The position numbers were made by a program, and so were the translations under genes. From Effrenium voratum (lineage: Eukaryota > Sar > Dinophyceae > Suessiales > Symbiodiniaceae), in contig CAUJNA010003806.1 in NCBI GenBank assembly GCA_963377175.1, positions 267,501 through 331,500 on the forward strand: 64,000 bases of DNA, written 5' to 3'. Each line of letters begins with the position of its first letter. Position 1 is the stretch's first letter. A model generated the notes under the pieces. The model had not been told where the DNA came from and did not search any database. It worked only from the letters and a program-made list of their open reading frames with translations. Below are positions 9,750-20,529 of the stretch, piece by piece.

Positions 9750-12700
9750 AAATATAAAGTCAATAGATTAAGAAACGATAATGGATATATGATCAATGTA
9801 TGTAATGGTTATTATGTTTGATTCATTCAAAACAAAATAAACAAATAGATCTATATGATTATTGTACTATATAAATGTGATTTGTGGTGGGTATATAAAG
9901 TATATGAATGGTGTAATATATTTTGTGTTATTGTATGATATATGATTGAACTTTTGGATTATATATAAATATATAATTGGATTATAAAAAAAACATGAAA
10001 TTGATTTATGATTGGATGATTTATGTATAAATAATTAAATTGTTTATTTATTATAAATTATTTGAAAATTATATATATATATATTATTTAATATATATGT
10101 GTTTGTAAATATAATTTTAAAAATATGGTATTTGTTATTTAAAATATTTATAAAAATTTAAAAAACAAAAATGAATTATATATAGTTGGGAGGATGAGGG
10201 CGGCATGATGATTTGTTAATTGGTTTTCGAAATTTATGATTATATATGGTTTTATATTTTGATAAATTCGGAATATAAAAATTGTATATTTTTTTGAATG
10301 ATTTTTTAAATAATATGTTTAGGTTTAATAAAAAAAAAAAAAAAAGATTATGATTTAATATATATAGAGTATATATTTTATTTTTTTTTCCAATTATTTT
10401 TATTAGTTTTTTGGAATTTTAGGAAGAATTGGAAGAATGATAATTTTAATTATTGAAAATTCCGAATATAAATTTAATAAAAATATATAATTCTCTTTTT
10501 TTATTTTGCTTCGAGATTTTATTAAATATAAGAGAATAATAAATTTTAAAAAAATTAAAAAATATATTTTTTTTGTTTGAAATAATTTTAGTTTTCTTAT
10601 TATATTTGATTTATAATTATGATTTATTTATATAATTATAGAATATGTATTTATGTTTATTGTTTATCTTGAATATTTATATATATAATATTTTTATTAG
10701 AATTTTCGTTTATTGGTAGGTTTGTCTGAAAAATATTGTAAATGTAGTGTTATTTCTGCTAATTAAGTATGTATTATGAATTTTCTAGATATTTAAATTT
10801 ATATTTATGTTAAAAAATTTGTTTTTTGTGGTTTGTTTATAATTTGTTTATAGTAGATTGTTCTTTCGAAATCGATTAATTAATTAATATAATTAAAATC
10901 TATATACTTATAATTGTTATGGATTTCTAAAAGTGGTAATTTTGTTGGAACTCACCAATAAATTAATTAATCGGAATAACCGGATATTGGTTTATTGGCT
11001 TGCGGAGTGCTATTAGGACCTATATGAATTCTTATTTTTCCATGAATCTATGTTTTAATATATAAGGAATAACTTAATTATATATACTTATCTACGACTA
11101 TGAATTGGATTTTTTTTTAATTCATACTTTGATTCTATTACTCTCCTGCTATGGGCTTCATCTCGCACGCTATTGGAAAACAACGGACCCCCATTAATAT
11201 AAATATAGATTTATGAATTCAAAAATATAATAATATTTGTATATTTCCTCGAATAATCTTTCAATAATTTCGATTTAAATATATATAGATTATAAATATA
11301 ATATTTATTAAATATTATATTTAGATTTATTTGAAATAGCTGGCTCTTAATATCCTAATACCCGATATAAGGAGTCCCCAAGCAAGGGAGCTCGTTTAAG
11401 TCCCGATCCCGGAATTTATGATAAGATAAGCAAAGCCCAATGGCCATAAGAAAAAGGGTATGTTTGATTGGTTAATTGATTTTAATACGGGTTTCACCTT
11501 TCCTAACAAATTAACCCAATAAATCCCTTAATTTGAGCGTTAAATACCCCATGCTCATCATGAAATTCGCAAACTACTTGCTGAGAATACACTAACTCTC
11601 AGGTAACAAAATGACTAGACTTTAAAACCTTTCCATGTTCTCAAGCTAAACACACCGCGCCGGCTGGATGCATACCATCAGATATAACCAGGAGCAGGAA
11701 ATTTGCCTAAAACGTCTCTTCAATAAACATCCCATAATCGTCCCCAAGAACTTAAAAAGGGGAAAAAGGTGACACTAACCAACAACTTAATTACTATCAA
11801 TCTGTATAACCATCCATCGTTCCAGCACTTAAAATACATTTATATAACGCTAAAGATTTATAATCAAAACATCCTTAATGCTAGTAAACCCAACCAAGGG
11901 TTCCCAATCAATTATACCCATAATAATCCCTATTTCAATCCAGTTTGCAGCCTCTCTCTGGCCAAAGCTGACTCCGTGTCTCAAAATTCCACTTAAAATT
12001 ACGACAAACCGCCTTCCAAGCTAGACAAACCTAACCGAGATCAATATACCTTTTCGATTCACCAACGTTCCAAATAGTATTTATCGAAAAGACTAAAATA
12101 TATAATCCAATAATTCATATATATTTAAAAAATATCCTATAATCTTCTCAAAAAATTAACACGAGAATCCCTCAACTTAAGGCGCTAGACACCTCATGCT
12201 CATTATAAAATCCGTAAATTGTTTATTAAGAATACACTAACCCTCAAGTAACGGACTTTAAAACCTTCCACGCTCTCAAGTTAAGCACACCACGCCGATT
12301 AAATGTTATGTTTACCACCAAATATAACCAATTTCTTTAACACCGCACAAACGTATTATTCCCAGTTACCCAACGACCCTAGCAGAAAACGGATACCTGT
12401 ATTAGGGATAACCCCCAGCAATTGCGGACTTGCAACACTTACGCTATATCCTATCGGAAAAAAAAAAAAAAAAAACAATTTAAATACATTTATATAACGC
12501 TAAAAAATTATAATCCAAACATCCTTAATACTTGGACGGAAATCCCAAAGTAAACCCAATCAAGGGTTCCCAATCATTTATGCCCATAACAATTCCTATA
12601 CCAATCCTGTTTGCAGCCTCTCTCTGGCCAAAGCTAACTCCGAAATTACGACAAGGCGCCTTCCAAGCTAGACAAGCCTAACCGAAATCAATGTGCTTTT

Positions 12701-14330
12701 TCGCCTCACCAACATTCCAAATAATGTTCATCGAAAAGACTAAAATATACAATCTAGTAATTCATACGTGTTGGAAAACCCCTATGTTCTTCTCATATTA
12801 GAAAGCCTGCGCTCCTCTCCTCAAATCATTTTGCCCACAAATTCATGGAACGCACGAAAAAACAACCGATTTTAACAGCGATCTCCTTCTCTCGCACCGG
12901 TTCCACTTTATACCTCCGCTGGCTGGCGCCCAACGACTACCCTTGCCTGGCATAGCCATGGACTTGGATAGGGGAATACACAAATATAGGGGACCCAAAA
13001 ATTGATATATATTTTTTGTGGCGGCCCTTTTAAACCAAAGGTCAAAAGGGTAAAAACAAAAACAGGCAGCATTCTATAGAGTAATATGGGATCAAAAATG
13101 CCTCGGATACAGAAAATGTGTCCCTTTCTCTGTTGGCAATATGGACTGGTTTCCCTGAATTATTTTTTTGGGGAAAAAAATATAATACTAATCAAAAAAT
13201 TAGTTGTTTCGTATCGATCCTGTAACAAGTAAGGCTCCATATATTGTCATTTTCAATTTCACCTCAAAAAATCATTTTAAATTGGCCCAAAAGGTAATGT
13301 TTAAAATCGCCAAAAGGGGAAACCAATCATTATGTCTTCCGTATATATGCCGGGGTAACCCGGACAAATTTGGGTAAGTGGATCGTAAGACATATGAAAC
13401 GGTTATATCTTCCAAAAACAACCCGGACCAATTTCCCAAAATATCCGAAAGTTTTCGACAAAATAGTCTAAGAAAATACAAATAAATATGACCATCGAAT
13501 TTCACGACTTCAATTTTTAGAATATATCAATTTTATATTCAAATTATTCCTATTATTAATACTAATGATTTGCCATAAATAATTAGTTAATTATAATTCA
13601 AAACAATTTTTTTAAATAAAAATATAATATATATATAATTAAAATTTTAAAAATATATTTTTTTTAATATAATAATTATATTAAAACAATATATATATAT
13701 ATAAATTATATAATTTATTATTATTAATTTTATATATATATATATTAATTTAATAAATCTATATAAAAAATAAAAAATATATAATTTAGTTTATTAATAT
13801 TATATTAATTAATAAAAAAAATAATTAATAATTAAATAAATTTATAATATAATTTAATTAAACATATATTAAATATATATAATTAATTATATAATTTAAT
13901 CAATATTTATATATTCTTATATATTATTTATAATTATATGTGTATTTATTTATATATTTATATTTATATAAATTTAATATATATATATATATAAATTTAT
14001 GATTTTACATATAATTATATTAAATTGGTTAAATAAATAATTATTATTCTATATATGTTTTACATATAATTTATAAATATTAATATTTTAATTTCTTTTT
14101 AATATAATATATAAATAATATTATATTTTATTTATTTAAAATAAAATAAATATTCATTATATTAATTTATTATTTTAAAAAAAAATATTATAAAATTATT
14201 TATACAATAAATTAACATTATATATATTATACATATATTATAAAAAGAGAGGAAACAAAAACTAAATTAAATTTTACAATTCTTTAACAATATAATTTAA
14301 ATCTTTTCGTCGAAGTATCATACCAAATGG
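9750..14330. other. AT-rich island with strand-composition flip
   Basis: Long stretches here are almost only A and T (for example 13,540-14,280), in sharp contrast to the GC-rich DNA on both sides. From about 9,770 to 11,050 the + strand has far more G than C and more T than A. From about 11,100 to 13,500 it has far more C than G and more A than T. No open frame has coding-like composition on either strand; the 60-77-residue frames at 11,769, 12,303 and 13,272 are A/T-driven. The island lies where + strand genes from the left and - strand genes from the right converge. Alternatives are an organelle-derived insertion or an assembly join, which sequence alone cannot exclude. Confidence 0.75.
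11505..12775. repeat. Imperfect tandem duplication, period about 650-666 bp
   Basis: Two diverged copies follow each other inside the island: about 11,505-12,125 and 12,145-12,775. Matching blocks in the same order include GAGAATACACTAA (written AAGAATACACTAA in copy 2), TATATAACGCTAAA, the CTCTCTCTGGCCAAAGCT block and CGAAAAGACTAAAATATA. Offsets between matching blocks range from about 650 to 666 bp, so small indels have accumulated. Divergence suggests an old event. Confidence 0.75.
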
Positions 14331-14564
14331 ATTTAATGCATAAATCTGAAACGCAAAATATGCCTCGAAAATCCCGACTTCGTAATACAAGTGCACTTAA
14401 AACGCATTTCAAACTTCCGCAATTCAGCCAAAGACTCGTACAAATACAAGCTTCTTACCACTAGCGCTTAGAACATCACACTGCGCCAAAATATCTGGTG
14501 GCTACGACAACACCAAACAAAGAAGCTGAACATGGCAAATGGGCGAGGATTCACATTCGGCAGG

Positions 14565-14755
14565 TCAGGGCATCGGTTGGGGTATCGGTTGGGTATCGGT
14601 TGGGTATCGGTTGGAGTGTCTTGTCGGTTAGAGCGTCGGTTGGACCGTGGTTAAAAATGGACTTGGTAACAAACGTATGCAGGTCTTCTCTCTCCTATAA
14701 GATGTAAGGTATCATGCGAAGGGGTGTCGGTTTTTGGGGCGTCCCGTATCGGTTA
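14565..14755. repeat. TATCGGTTGG repeat cluster on the right flank of the island
   Basis: GTATCGGTTGG or close variants occur about four times in 14,570-14,620, with further relatives (GTCGGTTAGAG, GTATCGGTTATAT) up to 14,755. The ATCGG core is shared with the GATATCGGCG cluster on the left flank. Confidence 0.6.
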
Positions 14756-14994
14756 TATATGGTTTAGATGTTTTGCAAAAACCCAAGTCCAGTTTTGCTT
14801 TAAGTCCTTTGTCGATTGTTTTGTCGGGCACTCATATCTACATAGTCGATATATAATTTATATTGCTCAAGAAATGAATCAATGTTGTTGGATAAAGAAA
14901 TGAACAGTTGTAAGAAATTAAGTCCTGCTGGTTTTGCCCGACCAATGTCTTAACAAACTTGTTCTGAAATAATTTAGCAAAAAGAACCGTCAAC

Positions 14995-15210
14995 CGAAGA
15001 GGCCGCTACGAAATTGAGTCCTGAATTTCTTAGCCAAAAAAAAACATCAAACCGAACTAAGAGGTTGAGCCCGGCCCGTCAACACATCAACCGAAAAGGC
15101 CACTACTGAGAGTCGAACCTGCAAATTTCCCGCAGGCTGCAGCCAAGACAATGGGTTGACGGCCCTTTTCGCTAAGAAATTCAGGACTCAATCTGCTAGC
15201 AGCCTCTTCG
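14995..15210. repeat. Inverted repeat, 40-nt arms
   Basis: Positions 14,995-15,034 and 15,171-15,210 are reverse complements with four mismatches in 40 bases. They share GCTAAGAAATTCAGGACTCAA and CCTCTTCG. The arms are 136 bp apart and could form a hairpin or be the ends of a small foldback element. A diverged direct copy of part of the arm (GAAATTAAGTCCTG) lies near 14,916. Confidence 0.7.
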
Positions 15211-15219
15211 CTTAACGGG

Positions 15220-16240
15220 CTCTTAGGCTTTCGGAGTGGTATTTTCAAGCCCTAACACTGGACGTTCAGAAATTGAGCACCCCCTGCGTCTAAACCAAAT
15301 TCTTATCCGCTAGGGCAAAAAGGAGTCCGGTCCTTCAGGTCGAACAAGTTTGAGTTAATAGCCCGGTGTTGGTGGCTTGAGACAAAGATTGTAGCACGTG
15401 CTGCATTGTGAAGTATTTTGCCTGGAGCATCATTGCATTCCAGCAGGAACCTTGCGCAAAGGCAGACATCACCAATACGCGGAAGGAGCTCAGCAACGCT
15501 GAGAAAATCAAGCTTCCGCAAAGCACAGCTGGGCTTCCGCGCCTGTGCGTTTGCAGAGGCTCCCCTGAGTTGCTTGCAAGCATGTCTGCTGGCAAGTGCT
15601 TGCGCACCCCAAGCTATCCGGGGCTCAAGCTCAGCACGACGCCTGCAGTGGGCATTGAAACTGCGGGAAACATATTGCCATGGGTCAAAATCCCGTACCC
15701 CCAGTGAACATCCCAATCCCCACTAAAATAGACTAAAATGGGTGGTGCACCTACCCCAGAATGATACCATTGGTGTTGACCCACAGCCATATCATATCAC
15801 TCATACAGTGCAATACCGAGGTTGCCACAACCTGCGTGCCAGAGGCAGCAAATGAACCTTGCAAGCATTTCGGGGGCCCAGGCATCACTTTTGGGGAGCA
15901 TGTCAAAATTCGGCCTCAAACAAAGCAGCGGCAGACTCTGCGTCCTTGAGGTCAGCAAACTGCCTCACCGCATTTCTTGATTCAAGTGATTCAGACGGCT
16001 GTTGCTGATGCTAGTACCTCGAGCATTCTCAACCTCATGTTGCGTACTTCATGCCAGATTTCTTGCAATGCGCATTGAAATACTCGACCCTGTCCGTGAC
16101 TTTCCACCTGCCGCTTCTTTGTACGTGTGTGTATGCCTCGCCCAGGTGCGCACCTGACTGTGTGTGTGCGAGTGCGTATGCCTCACTTAGGTGGACACCT
16201 AACCAAAAAAAGACCCTGCTTGAGAGGATCGTGCAAGCTT
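15220..16240. other. No supported gene; one dispersed repeat copy
   Basis: Open frames overlap on both strands without coding signal. Positions about 15,679-15,780 match a dispersed repeat also seen at 21,058 and 42,705. Confidence 0.35.
15679..15780 (+). repeat. Dispersed repeat, copy 1
   Basis: TGGGTCAAAATCCCGTACC followed by CCAGTGAACATC, then about 70 bp later ACCATTGGTGTTGACCCA. The same blocks in the same order, with substitutions, recur at 21,058-21,155; a looser relative is at 42,705-42,825. No terminal repeats were resolved. Confidence 0.45.
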
Positions 16241-18820
16241 ATCAACACATCTGCGAACGTTCCTCCGAGCAGTCTCCACCAGCAGCTCCACAAAAAGTTC
16301 GAAGGCCTGCAAGCGCAAGTCGCTCCAATGAATTCCATCCCATGTCAAATACGTGCATCTTAGGAATAGGCCAAGGCTGGCTCACCCGAGTCCGCGGGAC
16401 TGCCGAAGCGCTCAGTGGTCTCGTGAAAGACCGCCTGTCACGTCGCGTCCGGCACCCTTTCGCCCCCAAAATCGAGGCGCCTCCAGTTCAGGAGGCGACA
16501 GCCGCAGTTGAGAAGCTTGCGCCAGGCGCAAGTAGTCCTGAAAACCATTCCAACATCGCGATCCCCTTTCCGACACATGTAGTGCAAGAATTGCACGTGG
16601 AATGCTCGTTGCTTTTGTTTCATCCTCCGCCACGTGTCAAGCACTTTGGCAATCTCAGGTCTTCGACATGAGAAGAAGCACTTTGTCGGGGCAGGCTCCC
16701 TATCCATTGCTTTGCTCGCGATCCAGAACTGCTCAAAGCGTCTGGCAGGCATTATCTGGGCGTTTGGTAATCTTTGTAAGTTTCACGATGCAGCAAATGT
16801 CGGCAGCAGCAAGTCACCACGCCTGCTGGCTGCTTGAGAAGCTTTGGATCGGGAGTTTCAACAGGAACGCCCAAACTCCATGGCACCAGCTCACTTCTTT
16901 GTAGCCGTCTTGACAAGCTACTTTGTTTTTGGTGCCTCACGGAATGTCGCAATGTCACATCGCGATGATGGTGGCCCACATTGCTTTCTTGCAGAGACTT
17001 GCGCTGCTATCAGGCTTCATATTGCCGCCAAGGCTCTGATTCGCTGACCGGCCGAAAAAACACAGTTGGGAACCATCCTGCCCGTGGCCAAAACTGCTGG
17101 CAAGCCAAGAGTACCAACCGCAAACGGCTTCTCGCTAAACGCACCTAGTGCGCAATCATTTCACCGTACCAAGGCCTTCTTCGCCGGTCAGCGTCGCTCC
17201 ATAGGACCATCCGTTGACGTGATGATTCCGTCCTGCCAGCAAACTCTGATTGGGTTCTGGGTTCGATTCTGCGCGGTAAGGAGTGCTGCCGAGGATCTCA
17301 TGAGCACAAACTCGCCCCGCAGCAGATCGAGGTGCCTTGGGCAAAGCAGCAAGCCAAATCAACATGGATTCTCTTTTGTTTAAGTTTAATTTGAACTTGC
17401 AACCTGCAATGTTGCTCCCTGAAAAACACCTGAATTGAATGGCAAAATATAGGGCTCGAGATGCTTCCAGCCAGGTTGAGCTGGATCTTTGAAGTCAGAT
17501 CCTTATCTTGAGGCAGTCAAGGCATCCTGATAAAGGCGCGCTCACGCAAAAATAGTAGTGATGACCTAAAGCCTTCGATACACAAAAATACTGGCATTCG
17601 CCGAAAGTTTAGTGAAAGTGAGGTGAATGCCACGACAGCTCAAGATGCATGGAAATATGATGAATCATGCGTTGTTCAGCAAAGAGTCCACGGAAGTCAG
17701 AAACTGCTCTCCCCACCTGATCAGCGCTCGATCTCCCAGCCTCACGAATTGAATGCAAATCAGCAAGCCGAGATACTGTGAACCGCAACGACCAACAAAA
17801 CACATAAAATGAGTATTCCATATGCAAAAAGGTGACCCCAAAGTTGTGGTGATCTTTTTTCCCTCCTTTCAGCCACCCCTAAAACACTCCCAAAAAACAC
17901 ATTCCCGTCAAATGTCATTCCATGGTGAAGCACGGCAGCCAAGCAACCGAGTTGGATGGGCAGGCGCTATGTGCCTTTTCGTTTGGTCTCGATGAGCCAT
18001 CCTGAGCGGAGGGTTTTGGATGGAGGGGCAAAATGCGCGGCGTAGAAGAGAATCAAGGTCTCACAGCCGTGAACAACAGCGATGTCTGTGGCAGGAGCAA
18101 GATTTGCGAAACACACGTCTGAACTTTGACTGCAGCTGACGTGGCAACAAACAGTCCGCCAAGGCCAACATGCAATAGTTCTAGCCATAAGTTCCACCGG
18201 CCCAGAAAAAAAAGAAAGCCCGGGCCGACATCTCTGAAATGCGGGGGCATGGTGTCTATCTTTGGGATAGGTGGGCCTGCCAAAACACGCACGAAGAGAA
18301 AACACTCGCCTGGCAGTTCCGGTGCTGTGCCTGGTGGGCATCCTGGCAGATATCACATTGGTTCACCCAGCGGGTTTGTCACTTGCTGTACGTGTGATGC
18401 TTTGGGCACGTGCTTTTTGTTCCCGTGAAGATGCTGCAGTCCCGCGAAGCAGGCCGGCCCAGCAATTGGGCAGAGCACAACTTGGAACCTTGAAACAGAC
18501 CGTGTGATTTGTCATCTGTTTGGCTTTCAAAAGGATAGGCAACTCCCTGAAACATTCAATGACTCAAACCTTTGCCCGTCCTTTTGATAAGCCTGTGGCA
18601 CAAAGGCAGGAATAGATGGAAACGACGGGCAACAAAGGCCGGCGATGCCGGCGTCAGGAAACTCGGGACTCCATCCATGTTGAATTCAGATTCATGGCTG
18701 CAAGTCTTGCCATCTCTGTAAGGCCCTTGCTTTGCGGACGTGTGCACATCGCAATGGGACGTGTTGGAAGGCACCGCGACTCCCTGCAGCTCAACGGGCA
18801 CTAAACGTGCACCTTGGGGC
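16240..18820. other. No firm gene; weak coding-like stretches on the - strand
   Basis: On the - strand, 16,560-16,750 reads RFEQFWIASKAMDRE and EIAKVLDTWRRMKQKQR, which looks protein-like but is bounded by frameshifts. On the - strand, 18,120-18,290 reads a hydrophobic FLFFLGRWNLWLELLHVGLG stretch. Both could be exons or decayed gene fragments. Other frames on both strands are comparably open, so I do not call genes. This stretch lies between the AT-rich island and the first firm gene of the right-hand block. Confidence 0.3.
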
Positions 18821-20043
18821 CTAGAGCAAAGAGCCCTCATAATCCGGGCACACCTCCGAATGCCGTTTCAAGGAATGCAAGTCGAGTGGGGCGTCGAAGT
18901 CCTTGCCATCATCGTCATCGAAAGGCGTGATCTGGCGAGATGCGGACTTGCTGTCGATATCGCTGGCAGTGGTGGACACGGGCGCTGACGCGGCTGAGGC
19001 GTCTTTGAGTTGCAACTCCTTGGTCTGGACTCCCCACTTTGCTTGACTGAAGCCTGCGTACATGGTGGCCACCATGAACCCGGAGACCATCACCCAAGCG
19101 TTCTCCACCTCCTTGGTGAAGCTGTCCCCGAGCCACTCCGCCAGCACTTCGATGAGCACTTTGGAGGCGATGTTGAAGCAGTGGCCCTTCAAGCCATAGC
19201 CCACGTGCCGCGCGCCCAGCTGCTGCAACATGGGCACCAGCTTCCTGAAAAAGGACGGCAAAAAAAGCGACAGCTTTGTAAGCTAGTTGAGAAGGAAATT
19301 ATGAAATGAGAATGCAGGGAAAAGGGCAAAACACACAAATGGCCATGGGTCCCAAATCAAAAAGGGATCAAACAGTGAGAAAAAGGCTTACCGCCTCAGA
19401 GCTTCTCCGTGTCTTGCATCCCGGCCACGGCGCTGCCCACCACCGTGATGAACTTCGCCCAGAGCTTCCGCAGTGCCGGGGAGTCCTCCGGATCCTCCCC
19501 CTCCTCCTCGTCCGTGTCCCAGTCCTTGTAGCGCAGCCGCACCGAGATGGGGAACAAGGCCTTGGCGTTGGGCTCGATCTGGAAGAACTTCTTGTAGAAG
19601 AGTCCACCCACCACGTCGGTGCCCAAAGCCTTGACCTGCTGCCAGCTCAGCTGCACCGCCGTCATGGTGGTGTTGCAGGGCTGGAAGGCCTTGCTTTGCA
19701 AAGTGCGGGGCGGCGCCGTCATTGATTCGCACTCTTTCAGGTTCCGCTTCAGCTTGACGATGTGTCCGGCGGGCATGCCCATCTCCCGCATGTGTGGCTC
19801 CTCGATGCACATGAGCGTTTCCATATCGTCAAACCCGTGGTCCCGCATCAGCTCGGCGTACTGCCCCAAGTTCAGCTCGCGCAGAAAGGCGGTCACGGGA
19901 CTCTGCTCCAAACGGCGCCGGGCAGCAGGGCCGGAGCCCACACCCCCTCCCAATGGCCGGAGCGGCTTCACCGCAACCTCCTCCCGGCGCATCTGGCGGG
20001 CAGTGTTACCTGAGATCTGTCGCTCCTGGCGGTATCCCGACAT
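18821..20043 (-). CDS. SAM domain-globin fusion protein
   Basis: Two exons, 19,406-20,043 and 18,821-19,244, join in frame to 353 residues. ATG at 20,043 is the only Met start in frame; a TAG lies upstream at 20,080-20,082. Residues about 48-103 form a SAM domain (VTAFLRELNLGQYAELM and GMPAGHIVKLKRNL). Residues about 124-277 form a globin: an A-helix-like QLSWQQVKALG, the CD-region Phe in ALFPIS, an acidic insertion (DTDEEEGEDPED), then LGARHVGYG, whose His226 is the expected proximal haem ligand, and the G-H region LIEVLAEWLGDSF and NAWVMVSGFM. By alignment the distal E7 position appears to be Leu rather than His, which would affect ligand binding; that is inference. The C-terminal tail is polar. 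SAM domains oligomerise or bind partners, so a haem-based sensor or scaffold is plausible. The intron is GA-AG (19,245-19,405). Confidence 0.85.
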
Positions 20044-20116
20044 TGGAGACAAAGAGCACTGGACGCTGGGGGCACTGGTCTAGATACACGACCAATTGAA
20101 AGCTCAACCCCAAGCA

Positions 20117-20138
20117 CTTGAGCCAAAAAGGCTGTTCC
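20117..20138 (-). other. Relic of the dinoflagellate spliced leader
   Basis: Read on the - strand this 22-mer ends AGCCTTTTTGGCTCAAG. The conserved dinoflagellate spliced leader ends AGCCATTTTGGCTCAAG, so 16 of the last 17 bases match; the first five do not. It is in sense with the SAM-globin gene, and its 3' end lies 73 nt upstream of the ATG, where a trans-spliced 5' UTR would begin. Such genomic relics are known to mark genes that passed through an mRNA intermediate and were reinserted. Confidence 0.65.
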
Positions 20139-20525
20139 CCATGATTGACTGGACATGCCTCCTCCTGTAGCCGCTGTGTGCCGTATTGCCCCACGTGAAT
20201 GTGACTTGCTAGTAGACACGGAACTCATGGGCAAGGGATCCATGCCTTCTCTGAGATCTCTACAGAATGGGTGTCGATGTTGGAGATGGTGTGTTTCCTT
20301 GCCGTGACTCAAGATATGCCGCAGTGTCTCAACCACCTAGTCCGTATGATCAATTCTTCTTCAGCCATAGAAAAATGGTCGCATGGCCAAGAATGCCAAC
20401 TCAAAGCTCGTGAAAGGCGAAGCGGCGTCATCGCGCGGATCCAAACTTCGTCATCTGGGCCTACTGTAGATTCAAACCTGAGGACACGCCCTTGTCACGT
20501 GATTGTGATTGCTGCATGCCTTCTC
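20139..20525. other. No supported gene
   Basis: No exon is evident on either strand between the globin 5' end and the next - strand gene; this may be promoter or spacer DNA. Confidence 0.35.
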
Positions 20526-20529
20526 AGTG

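Noticed and set aside
11769..13505. Open frames of 64-77 residues in the AT-rich island as organelle genes
   Set aside because: They show only A/T-driven residues (Asn, Ile, Tyr, Lys), no match to cox1, cob, cox3 or plastid motifs, and no rRNA-like blocks. An organelle origin of the island as a whole is not excluded.
16051..16671. 206-residue + strand frame
   Set aside because: Low-complexity start (Cys/Ala/Pro), competing - strand frames of similar quality, and no motif.
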